A DNA stretch of 16,084 bases, from contig JBKKBI010000046.1 in assembly GCA_046714175.1 (NCBI GenBank), forward strand, positions 1-16,084. Direction: 5' to 3'. A program made the translations under genes and the position numbers. Positions 1 to 5,871 of this stretch are shown here, piece by piece; the stretch's first letter is position 1; the number at the start of each line of letters is the position of its first letter. The notes under the pieces were generated by a model that worked only from the letters and a program-made list of their open reading frames with translations, ran no database searches and had not been told where the DNA came from. Source of the DNA: UBA11373 sp046714175 (GTDB lineage Bacteria > Actinomycetota > Acidimicrobiia > Spongiisociales > UBA11373).

Positions 1-16
1 ACCGGAAACCTCCGCT

Positions 17-53
17 CTGTCATCTGTCACCTGTCTCATCTGTCGTCTGTCAT
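17..53. repeat. Degenerate CTGTCAT heptamer repeat
   Basis: Five head-to-tail units are visible: CTGTCAT (17-23), CTGTCAC (24-30), a 9-nt variant CTGTCTCAT (31-39), CTGTCGT (40-46) and CTGTCAT (47-53). The flank at 1-7 (ACCGGAA) is also found just before the second copy of this repeat near 15735. The array runs into the 3' end of the minus-strand transporter gene and supplies its stop codon at 36-38. It is too short and unspaced to be a CRISPR array. Confidence 0.75.
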
Positions 54-1241
54 CACTCGCCGCCAGAGTCCCGGCGCATGCTCGGCGACGAGGGCCACTG
101 CGGTGGTGATCGCCAGGTTGCTGGTGATCACCCCCACTACTCCGGCGGCGACGGCGGTCACCAAGCGCCCGCGGCGCAGGTCGCGAACCAACAACGCGTG
201 ACGAAACCCGGCGTAGGCGAGGAATCCGGCCAGGACCCACACCGGAAGCAGACCGAATCCCGCTAGTACCTGGTTGGAGAACACCAGACCGGCGACGAGA
301 AGCGTTCCGCCGAGCAAGAGGTTCATCGCAGCATGCCGCGCCCCGAGACGCACATGAGCGGTGAAGCCGCTCGATCCGTGGCACATCGGCATCCCTCCCA
401 GCGCGGCCGCGGCAACATTGCCCAGTCCGCACGACATCGCCACGCGCGCCGGCGTCACCCTCCGCGCAGCATCGCCGAATTGCTCTCGGGCGAGGTGGCT
501 GACTCCCACCACCGCGTTGCCGTAGGTCAGTGGTATCTGCGGCACCACGAGGAGCACGAACGCGGAGCCGGCAACAGACCACGGCGGCAGTCCGAATGAC
601 GGCAGGTGCAGTGCCACGACTCCGAACTCCGACCGGGAGGCGATGATCCCGACCAGGAGTCCGACTCCGAAGAGCAAGCCGATGACCAGGTAGCGCCGTG
701 TGGCCACGGCCATGGCCACGACGGCGAACGTCGCCGCAGCCAAAGCCAGGCTCCACCATCGCGAGGGTGGGTTCTCGAAGACCGCCGGTGGTTTGACTGC
801 AAGTCGAATCGCAGTCACCACCAACAGCGTGCCAACCGCAAACTGCAACGAGCGAATCACCGGGATGGTGAACAGGCGCGCCAGGAAGTCGGCGACCCCG
901 GTCACGGCGATCAGCACCAAAATCAACCCGATCAGGAGCCCGGCAGAATGGATCACTCCAGGGGCCAAACCTTGCGCCACCGCCAGGGCCGTGAGCGCCT
1001 TCAGCGGTTGAACCGGGAACGGGATCCGGAACACCAGCCCGGCGACGAGCACGAGTCCCCCGGTGGTCAAGAGCACCGAGCCGGGGTGGAGGCCGTTCAC
1101 CAGTACCAGCGCCGCCACTAGCGGCACCAGAACTCCGAGGTCCGCCAGCGAACCCGTGACGTCACCGAAGCTGGGCCGCAGTCTTCCGGAGTCCTGTGTC
1201 ATGGACTCAACCATGATGGGGCGGCGACCATCCACAGACAT
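36..1241 (-). CDS. MOT1-type sulfate/molybdate transporter
   Basis: This 401-aa polytopic membrane protein is a likely importer of molybdate or sulfate in the MOT1 branch of the SulP-like transporters. The two family motifs are clear: FPVQPLKALTALA near residues 75-87 and GGMPMCHGSSGF near 282-293. A QIPLTYGNAVVGV segment lies near 235-247, and about ten hydrophobic segments fill the protein. The start at 1241 follows a purine-rich GAGAGGGAG about 10 nt upstream; an alternative ATG is residue 14 (1202). The last codons (M-T-D-D-R-stop) are read out of the CTGTCAT heptamer repeat, so the native C-terminus may have been replaced by repeat sequence. It lies 94 bp downstream of the FAD oxidoreductase and may be co-transcribed. 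The gap is purine-rich on this strand, with no clear promoter. The substrate is uncertain between sulfate and molybdate. Confidence 0.85.
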   Translation of the reverse strand: MSVDGRRPIMVESMTQDSGRLRPSFGDVTGSLADLGVLVPLVAALVLVNGLHPGSVLLTTGGLVLVAGLVFRIPFPVQPLKALTALAVAQGLAPGVIHSAGLLIGLILVLIAVTGVADFLARLFTIPVIRSLQFAVGTLLVVTAIRLAVKPPAVFENPPSRWWSLALAAATFAVVAMAVATRRYLVIGLLFGVGLLVGIIASRSEFGVVALHLPSFGLPPWSVAGSAFVLLVVPQIPLTYGNAVVGVSHLAREQFGDAARRVTPARVAMSCGLGNVAAAALGGMPMCHGSSGFTAHVRLGARHAAMNLLLGGTLLVAGLVFSNQVLAGFGLLPVWVLAGFLAYAGFRHALLVRDLRRGRLVTAVAAGVVGVITSNLAITTAVALVAEHAPGLWRRVMTDDR

Positions 1242-1335
1242 CTATAGCTATCTCCCTCTCATTCTTCTCCCTATGTCCCTCAGCATCGACTTCGCCGCCA
1301 CGGGTGCCAGCACCATCTCCTAACCCACCGGACAC

Positions 1336-2502
1336 CTAGATCAACCTCGCGGCGTACTCGACGAGAGGGATGCCGCGAACCACTCGCTCCGGCCCTAAAC
1401 GCGACAGGTCGAGCATATGCGTCTCGCCCCTGATCTCTTCGGCGAGATACCTTCCCACGGCCGGTGCTTGCTGGAAGCCGTGACCGGAGAACCCCACCGC
1501 AAGGTGCAGTCCGCCGATCGCCGGCCACTCTCCGAGGATGGCGTTGCCGTCCAGGTCGTTCTCGTCGTACAGGCCCGCCCACGACGATTCCACCCGCAGC
1601 GAGTCGAAGGCGGGCAGGTGGCCTACCAACGCAGGCCACACCTGATCCTCGAATCGGGAGCGTGGTGCCGGGGTGAAGTCGAATCCCACTGGATCGCTGT
1701 CCAGCGACCACGCGCTCTCCCACGAGTGGCCAGACTCGGGGATGGCGTATGCCCCCGAGGGCAGGAACACGGCCGGAAGCCGAGCGGTGTCGACCGCGGT
1801 TTTCACGACGTACACGGTGCGCATCACCGGGCGCACCGGTAGTTGGATGCCCAGCGGCGCCAGGAGTCCTGGGGTCCAGGCGCCGGCGGCGATCACGACG
1901 GCATCTGCCTCGATCGGTCCCCGGCTGGTGGCGACACCGGCGACCCTCGCCCCGAACGTGACGACCGCCCCGACCTCGTCCACCTCGAAGGCGGCACCGA
2001 GTTCGATGGCCTTGCTGCGATACCCATGCAGCATCGCGGCAGCGTCGACGCGGCCGTCGGCGCTCCCAAAGGTGCCGCCGACCATCCCGACGCTGCGCAG
2101 CGCCGGGAACTCGGTGGCGATGGCGTCACAGTCGAGCCACTCCACTGCGCAACCGAGCGATCGCTGCCTGTCGAACCCCGCCCGGGCCGCAGCCTCACCG
2201 GCAGCATCCACCAGGAACAGGTTCCCTTCGTGACGCGGCGTGGGTTCGGGGCGGTATGTGGCGGTGGCCATCTCGTCCGAAAACGTCTCCAGCACTTGCA
2301 TGGTGTGCTGCGAGATGCGGATGTTCTCTTCGAGATTGAACTGGATGCGGACGTTGCCCTCGCTGAGCGTTGTCGACGCGTGCCGATAGGTGGGGTCGCG
2401 TTCCACGATCGCCACCCGTAGAGAAGGGTCGGCAGAGAGGAGGTGATAGGCGGTCGACACCCCCATGATCCCGCCGCCGACGATGGCGACGTCGTATCCC
2501 AA
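1336..2502 (-). CDS. FAD-dependent oxidoreductase, DAO/FOXRED1-like
   Basis: This 388-aa flavoprotein belongs to the D-amino-acid oxidase/sarcosine oxidase fold, which typically oxidises C-N bonds of secondary or tertiary amino acids. The N-terminal Rossmann motif VGGGIMG occupies residues 8-14. An AAGAW strand (205-209) and the C-terminal FAD motif SGHGFQQAP (339-347) most resemble FOXRED1-type proteins. The gene starts with TTG at 2500-2502. The choice rests on GGGAG 7 nt upstream, inside the end of the VOC gene, and on the Rossmann motif beginning at once after the start. Only 4 nt separate it from the VOC gene, so translation is probably coupled. With the M20 hydrolase upstream, this suggests breakdown of an N-substituted amino acid, but the substrate is inference. 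Confidence 0.88.
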   Translation of the reverse strand: MGYDVAIVGGGIMGVSTAYHLLSADPSLRVAIVERDPTYRHASTTLSEGNVRIQFNLEENIRISQHTMQVLETFSDEMATATYRPEPTPRHEGNLFLVDAAGEAAARAGFDRQRSLGCAVEWLDCDAIATEFPALRSVGMVGGTFGSADGRVDAAAMLHGYRSKAIELGAAFEVDEVGAVVTFGARVAGVATSRGPIEADAVVIAAGAWTPGLLAPLGIQLPVRPVMRTVYVVKTAVDTARLPAVFLPSGAYAIPESGHSWESAWSLDSDPVGFDFTPAPRSRFEDQVWPALVGHLPAFDSLRVESSWAGLYDENDLDGNAILGEWPAIGGLHLAVGFSGHGFQQAPAVGRYLAEEIRGETHMLDLSRLGPERVVRGIPLVEYAARLI

Positions 2503-2506
2503 GCCC

Positions 2507-2908
2507 CTACTCCCGGAACCAGGGGGCGTACGAGAGACCGATCAGGACACCCTCCGGGCTGAGCAATCGGGCGACGGTCTGGCCCCACGGTTCGGTACGC
2601 GTCTCATGGATGAGCTGGTAACCCTTGGCCTGCATCTCGGCGGCGGCGGCCGCGACGTCGTCCACATCGAACTCGATCGCGGCGGTTGGCGCCGCCGTGT
2701 GTGATGGCCAGGTGTCGGTACCGAAGCATGCCTGGGCGGCGGCGGAAAGCGGCCACACTCCAAAGTGCTTTACGCCATCGACCTCATTGGAGTGCCGGTA
2801 CCCATCGTCGTCGGCCAGAGGAAGGCCGAGGCCATCGACGAAGAACCGGGCACTCGCTGCGGGATCGGCGGTGATGACTGCAACCCCGGAGACGAAGAGG
2901 ACCTTCAT
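2507..2908 (-). CDS. VOC (glyoxalase/bleomycin-resistance) family protein
   Basis: This 133-aa protein has the paired beta-alpha-beta-beta-beta pattern of the vicinal oxygen chelate fold. The first module starts VLFVSGVAVITADPAASARFF and the second has AIEFDVDDVAAAAAEMQAKGY. The C-terminus (PWGQTVARLLSPEGVLIGL) is typical of glyoxalase-like members. The chosen ATG (2906-2908) starts the first beta strand; reading further upstream adds a low-complexity tail running into the M20 gene. No Shine-Dalgarno is visible. A TAGTCT box 8 nt before the ATG (2922 to 2917) could give a nearly leaderless transcript, or the gene may be read from the M20 promoter 35 bp away. It overlaps nothing but ends 4 nt before the TTG start of the FAD oxidoreductase. 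The substrate is unknown. Confidence 0.82.
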   Translation of the reverse strand: MKVLFVSGVAVITADPAASARFFVDGLGLPLADDDGYRHSNEVDGVKHFGVWPLSAAAQACFGTDTWPSHTAAPTAAIEFDVDDVAAAAAEMQAKGYQLIHETRTEPWGQTVARLLSPEGVLIGLSYAPWFRE

Positions 2909-2926
2909 GGGAGGGGAGACTAGAGG

Positions 2927-2945
2927 GAGGCCGGCCTCCGGCCTC
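2927..2945 (-). terminator. GC hairpin at the M20 gene stop
   Basis: A perfect 8-bp stem GAGGCCGG/CCGGCCTC with a 3-nt loop overlaps the stop codon of the M20 gene (2944-2946). No U-tract follows in the minus-strand direction. It could be a weak or U-less terminator that separates the M20 gene from the VOC gene, or an mRNA-processing hairpin inside an operon. Confidence 0.35.
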
Positions 2946-4098
2946 AGCTCGGCTGCCGCAGTTCCCCCCACCTCTTCCCCTGTGCCAGATCCAGAATCGT
3001 CCACGCCATCGCCAGGGCGCCATCACGCATCGCTTTCTCCCCGTCGGGAGTGATCGTGTGGGCGGCAAACTCGGGCTGATGGTTGACCGCACCCTTGGTG
3101 TCCATGCCCACCATCGGATGGATAGTTGGTACGACGTGGCTCACATTGCCCATGTCGGTGCTTCCCGCGGTCGAGGCGGGGCGGTCCTTGGCCCACACCA
3201 CCGATCGACCAAGCGTGGCGTAGTTGGCGGCGAAGAGGCCGGCCATGAGCGGCTCGGACTGGATGTCCTCATACTCGTGACCGGAGGGGGTGAACTCCAC
3301 CGTGCACCCCGTGGACCGCGCTGCAGCCTCGGCCATGGCCGTGAACCGGTCCATCATGTACCCGAGACGGTCCTTGGTCAGGGCCCGCACATACCACTCG
3401 CTCTCGATGCGGGAGGGGATGATGTTCGGGGCGTCCCCACCGTGGGTCACGATCCCATGGAGTTTGTCGGTGGGGAGCATCTGCTGGCGGAATGTCGACA
3501 CGTTCATATACAGCTGCACGAACGCATCGAGGGCGTTGATCCCCTCCCACGGCGCCGCGGCTGCGTGGGCGTCCTTGCCCCGATAGGTGACGGCAAGGTG
3601 CTTGATGGCCAGCGCCACCGGATCGATGGTGTCTTCCGGTGAAGGATGGATCATCATCGCCGCGGTCGCACCCTTGAAGGCGCCAGCAGCGATGAGGTCC
3701 ACCTTGCCGCCCCGAGCCTCCTCGGCCGGCGTTCCCAGCACCGTCACCCGGAACCCGAGTTCGTCCGCCATCCCCGCAACGGCCACTCCGGCACCGAGGG
3801 CGGCGGTGGCGATGATGTTGTGGCCGCAGGCGTGACCGACGCCGGGCAATGCATCATATTCGGCGCAAACCACCACCTCCGGACCCGACTTGCCGGCGCG
3901 GGCCGCGAACGCGGTATCGAGCCCGTATGCGGGGTACTCGACACCAAACCCGTTGCTGGCCAGGAACTCGGCGAGCCGAGCCGAGGATCGATGCTCGGCA
4001 AAGGCGAGCTCGGGGTTCTCGTACATCCAGCGGCTGATCTCGCGCAACTCCGCGAATATCCCGTCGAATTGTTCCAAGGCTCGCTGCTTTACATCCAT
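2944..4098 (-). CDS. M20 family metallopeptidase/amidohydrolase
   Basis: This 384-aa zinc hydrolase belongs to the M20D group (aminoacylase/AbgB/ACY1L2-like), which cleaves N-acyl amino acids or small peptide-like amides in the cytoplasm. The metal and catalytic signatures are visible: GHACGHN at 88-94 (Cys91, His93), TPAEEARGGK at 123-132 with the Glu126-Glu127 pair, His151 in MIHPSP, and His340 in GAVNHQPEF. The dimerisation domain lies between about residues 165 and 280. The chosen ATG gives a normal N-terminus (ELREISRWMYENPELAF); the open frame upstream crosses the divergent promoter and is rejected. A GGGAG lies 9 nt before the start. It diverges from the AhpD-like gene across 62 bp containing a perfect inverted repeat, and heads the VOC/FAD cluster. 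The exact amide substrate is unknown. Confidence 0.88.
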   Translation of the reverse strand: MDVKQRALEQFDGIFAELREISRWMYENPELAFAEHRSSARLAEFLASNGFGVEYPAYGLDTAFAARAGKSGPEVVVCAEYDALPGVGHACGHNIIATAALGAGVAVAGMADELGFRVTVLGTPAEEARGGKVDLIAAGAFKGATAAMMIHPSPEDTIDPVALAIKHLAVTYRGKDAHAAAAPWEGINALDAFVQLYMNVSTFRQQMLPTDKLHGIVTHGGDAPNIIPSRIESEWYVRALTKDRLGYMMDRFTAMAEAAARSTGCTVEFTPSGHEYEDIQSEPLMAGLFAANYATLGRSVVWAKDRPASTAGSTDMGNVSHVVPTIHPMVGMDTKGAVNHQPEFAAHTITPDGEKAMRDGALAMAWTILDLAQGKRWGELRQPS

Positions 4099-4121
4099 GA
4101 GGACCAACTCCCATCCGAGGC

Positions 4122-4140
4122 GGTACGGCGCGACCGTACC
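4122..4140. promoter_or_regulatory. Perfect 7-5-7 inverted repeat, candidate operator
   Basis: GGTACGG and CCGTACC are perfect inverted arms around a 5-nt spacer (CGCGA), lying between the divergent M20 and AhpD-like genes. The right arm overlaps a TACCAT -10-like box for the plus-strand gene (4137-4142). On the minus strand the same arm holds TACGGT, a possible -10 for the M20 gene. A dimeric repressor bound here could control both directions. The nearby TetR product (4758-5366) is one candidate, by proximity only. Confidence 0.5.
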
Positions 4141-4155
4141 ATCGTGGCCAGGAGG
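4137..4155 (+). promoter_or_regulatory. -10 box TACCAT and AGGAGG site of the AhpD-like gene
   Basis: TACCAT at 4137-4142 fits an actinobacterial TANNNT -10 box. It is followed by an AGGAGG Shine-Dalgarno at 4150-4155, 5 nt before the ATG at 4161. That ribosome site decides for the ATG over the in-frame GTG at 4155, which lies within it. No convincing -35 box is seen. Confidence 0.45.
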
Positions 4156-4160
4156 TGACG

Positions 4161-4514
4161 ATGGGACATTGGCACGAAGTGCAGGCGGAGCTGCGGGGAC
4201 CGGCGCGGGATCTCCGGGAGAACATCCCCGACGTCTACAAGGGCTTTGCCCAGCTCCACTCGGCCGCAATGGGCGCTGGTGAGCTGAGTGCCAAGTTCAA
4301 GGAACTGGTCGCCCTGGCCATCGCGGTGGCAGAACAGTGCGATGGCTGCATCGCCTCCCACGCCCGCGGCGCGGTTCGCAACGGCGCCACCCCCCAGGAG
4401 GTGGCGGAAACCCTCGGAGTCAACATCATGGTGGGCGGCGGTACCGCCACCGTGTATGCCCCCCGTGCCTGGCAGGCATTTCTGGAGTTCAGCGAGGCTC
4501 AGCCGGAGGGCTGA
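4161..4514 (+). CDS. Carboxymuconolactone decarboxylase/AhpD-like protein
   Basis: This small all-alpha protein (117 aa) belongs to the CMD/AhpD fold. Members act as thiol-disulfide peroxidase partners or as decarboxylases. The redox signature EQCDGCIASHARGAVRNGA carries Cys60-x2-Cys63 and His67, the arrangement of the AhpD active site, and a conserved GATPQEVAETL helix follows. This favours a redox (alkylhydroperoxidase-type) role over gamma-carboxymuconolactone decarboxylation, though no AhpC gene is in view. The length is normal for a single-domain member. It diverges from the M20 amidohydrolase and precedes a TetR gene by 243 bp. Regulation through the dyad at 4122-4140 is likely but inferred. 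Confidence 0.88.
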   Translation: MGHWHEVQAELRGPARDLRENIPDVYKGFAQLHSAAMGAGELSAKFKELVALAIAVAEQCDGCIASHARGAVRNGATPQEVAETLGVNIMVGGGTATVYAPRAWQAFLEFSEAQPEG

Positions 4515-4662
4515 TCGCGGCGATGCCGCGGCCAGACCTGCACCAACGCCGGTGCCCCGACGGCGACGGCCAGCACCCACACCCCGGCGCGCACCACGGG
4601 ACTCCCAGGAAGAGCGCCCCGAGAGCAGCGGCGATCGGGACAGCAAATGGCCGCATGGAACG
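4499..4662 (-). pseudogene. Possible frameshifted small membrane protein ORF
   Basis: On the minus strand one frame starts with ATG at 4662 and reads MRPFAVPIAAALGALFLG. The next frame continues from about 4607 with SPVVRAGVWVLAVAVGAPAL, then a basic tail (PRHRRDQPSG) and a stop at 4499-4501. Joined by a single frameshift, the two parts would give a 50-odd-residue protein with two hydrophobic helices and GC-rich third positions. The end overlaps the AhpD-like gene's stop by 16 bp, tail to tail. No Shine-Dalgarno or clear N-terminus is visible and the family is unrecognised, so it may be chance. The second part alone could also be read from a GTG preceded by GGGAG. Confidence 0.25.
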
Positions 4663-4745
4663 CTGCCGCGCTGCCGCGTGGAAGAAAGCCCCCACCGCTC
4701 CCCCGGAGCAGGGACCCGAACAACCCCGTCGCCGCCCTGCCCGGG

Positions 4746-4751
4746 TACCCT
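4746..4751 (+). promoter_or_regulatory. -10 box TACCCT, leaderless TetR start
   Basis: TACCCT ends exactly 6 nt before the TetR ATG (4758), so transcription would begin at or next to the start codon. No Shine-Dalgarno is present. The same layout precedes the amidohydrolase (7468) and SURF1 (13620) genes, which raises confidence. No clear -35 box. Confidence 0.5.
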
Positions 4752-4757
4752 GCGGAC

Positions 4758-5366
4758 ATGCCTCGGATCAAGGCCGATACGATCGCTGCCCATAAGGAGG
4801 CGACCCGGCGCCAGTTGCTCAGTGCCGCCGGTGAGCTGTTCCGGGGCTTTGGATACGCCGAGACCCAACTGGCCGACATCGCCGCTCGGGCCGGGGTCGG
4901 CCGCACCACCGTCTACGAGTATTTCACCGACAAGGAAGACGTCCTGGTGTGCCTGGTGGAGGCTGAGGTCCCCGGGGTGGTGGCAGGGATGCTGTCCGGA
5001 CTTCCCGAGGAGCTCGGTACCCGAGAGCGCCTGGCCGAACTCATCCAGCGCGGCCTGGCTTTCGTCTCCACCGATCATGCGCTGGGATCGATGGTCATGC
5101 GCGAACTGCCCGCCCTCTCCCCTGCGGCCGCGGCGCGGATACGGGCGGTGCATGCCCCGATCGAGAGCGAGATCGTCCGTCTGTGCCGCCAGGGGATTGC
5201 CAGCGGCGAGTTTCGGGCGTTCGATCCCAACAATGCCGCCCGCCTCGTCTACGGGGTGATGATGGCGGCATCGCAGACGCTGCTCCGCGACTCCAACGCC
5301 AAGCAACGCATGCACGAGGCGGCCGACACCCTGGTGCGCTTCGTGTTTGACGGCCTGTCGGCTTGA
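4758..5366 (+). CDS. TetR/AcrR family transcriptional regulator
   Basis: This 202-aa one-component repressor has the TetR N-terminal DNA-binding domain: helix 1 near residues 14-31 (ATRRQLLSAAGELFRGFGY) and the helix-turn-helix at about 37-56 (QLADIAARAGVGRTTVYEYF), followed by the FTDKEDVL linker. The remaining 140 residues form the divergent ligand-binding and dimerisation domain, so the inducer cannot be read. The ATG at 4758 is preferred because the open reading frame upstream is proline/arginine-rich filler and because a TACCCT -10 box sits 6 nt before this ATG. Its operator is unknown; the perfect dyad at 4122-4140, between the M20 and AhpD-like genes, is a candidate target. An 80-bp gap with a hairpin separates it from the Rrf2 gene. 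Confidence 0.9.
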   Translation: MPRIKADTIAAHKEATRRQLLSAAGELFRGFGYAETQLADIAARAGVGRTTVYEYFTDKEDVLVCLVEAEVPGVVAGMLSGLPEELGTRERLAELIQRGLAFVSTDHALGSMVMRELPALSPAAAARIRAVHAPIESEIVRLCRQGIASGEFRAFDPNNAARLVYGVMMAASQTLLRDSNAKQRMHEAADTLVRFVFDGLSA

Positions 5367-5398
5367 GTCTCGGCCACGGCCGCTGATACCGGTGGTGT

Positions 5399-5414
5399 AG
5401 GGCCGAATGGCCCT
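5399..5414. terminator. AGGGCC-GAAT-GGCCCT hairpin
   Basis: A perfect 6-bp stem with a tetraloop lies between the TetR stop and the Rrf2 start. There is no T-run after it, so termination of tetR is only one option. It also sits where an operator or leader structure of the Rrf2-NirK pair could be. Confidence 0.3.
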
Positions 5415-5425
5415 GGCAGGCAATT

Positions 5426-5441
5426 CATGACTCCATGACTC
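5426..5441 (+). repeat. Tandem 8-bp repeat upstream of the Rrf2 gene
   Basis: CATGACTC occurs twice with no gap (5426-5433 and 5434-5441), ending 4 nt before the Rrf2 ATG. The first copy sits in a TCATGA palindrome. Its position suits an autoregulatory site, but no match to a known Rrf2 operator can be claimed. Confidence 0.35.
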
Positions 5442-5445
5442 TTGG

Positions 5446-5871
5446 ATGATGCGACTGGAGTTCATGCGAAGAACGGACCTCGCCCTCCGAGCCTTGCGGC
5501 AGCTCGAGACAGCCCGAAGCCCGTTGCAGGCGAGCGACCTGGCCGCCACCCTGAAGAGCACCCGGCAATTCATGCCACAAGTCCTCGCCCCAATGGTGCG
5601 CGCCGGATGGATCACGAGCAGCCCGGGGCCGCGGGGCGGCTACACCCTTGCTACCGACCTGACCACTCGCTCATTGCTCGAGGTGATCGAGCTGATCGAA
5701 GGGCCAACCGACGGCGGGCGCTGTGCACTCGGCGGTCCGTGCCGCTCCGAGGTGCGCTGTGCCGCCCACGATGCCTGGACTGAAGCGCGCCACGGACTCC
5801 TCGACCAGCTCCAGTCGACTTCGGTCTCTCACACCCGCCAAACCGACCCTTATGGAGGAGCGCAGAGATGA
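5446..5871 (+). CDS. Rrf2 family regulator, IscR/NsrR-type Fe-S sensor
   Basis: This 141-aa transcription factor has an N-terminal winged helix (RRTDLALRALRQLE, then LAATLKSTRQFMPQVLAPM and the wing GPRGGYTLA) and a cluster loop with Cys93-x5-Cys99-x5-Cys105 and His108 in CAAH. In E. coli IscR the cluster ligands are Cys92, Cys98, Cys104 and His107, the same spacing, and NsrR uses the same three cysteines. This protein should therefore bind an Fe-S cluster. The ATGA overlap with a NirK gene favours an NO or nitrite response (NsrR-like) over cluster homeostasis, but this is context inference. Tandem ATG codons at 5446 and 5449 are both possible; typical family N-termini fit either. No Shine-Dalgarno is seen. 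A tandem CATGACTC repeat lies immediately upstream. Confidence 0.88.
   Translation: MMRLEFMRRTDLALRALRQLETARSPLQASDLAATLKSTRQFMPQVLAPMVRAGWITSSPGPRGGYTLATDLTTRSLLEVIELIEGPTDGGRCALGGPCRSEVRCAAHDAWTEARHGLLDQLQSTSVSHTRQTDPYGGAQR

Noticed and set aside
1242..1335. Purine-rich gap between the FAD oxidoreductase and the transporter as a small RNA
   Set aside because: It has no stable hairpin or promoter that I can see; beyond a ribosome site for the transporter nothing can be supported.
1673..2421. Plus-strand frames of 186-192 codons opposite the FAD oxidoreductase
   Set aside because: They are antisense to a gene with clear Rossmann and FAD motifs and have no ribosome site or similarity.
4089..5615. 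508-codon open frame on the minus strand across the AhpD-like, TetR and Rrf2 genes
   Set aside because: It lies antisense to three well-recognised genes and its translation shows no family motif; long antisense frames are expected at this GC content.
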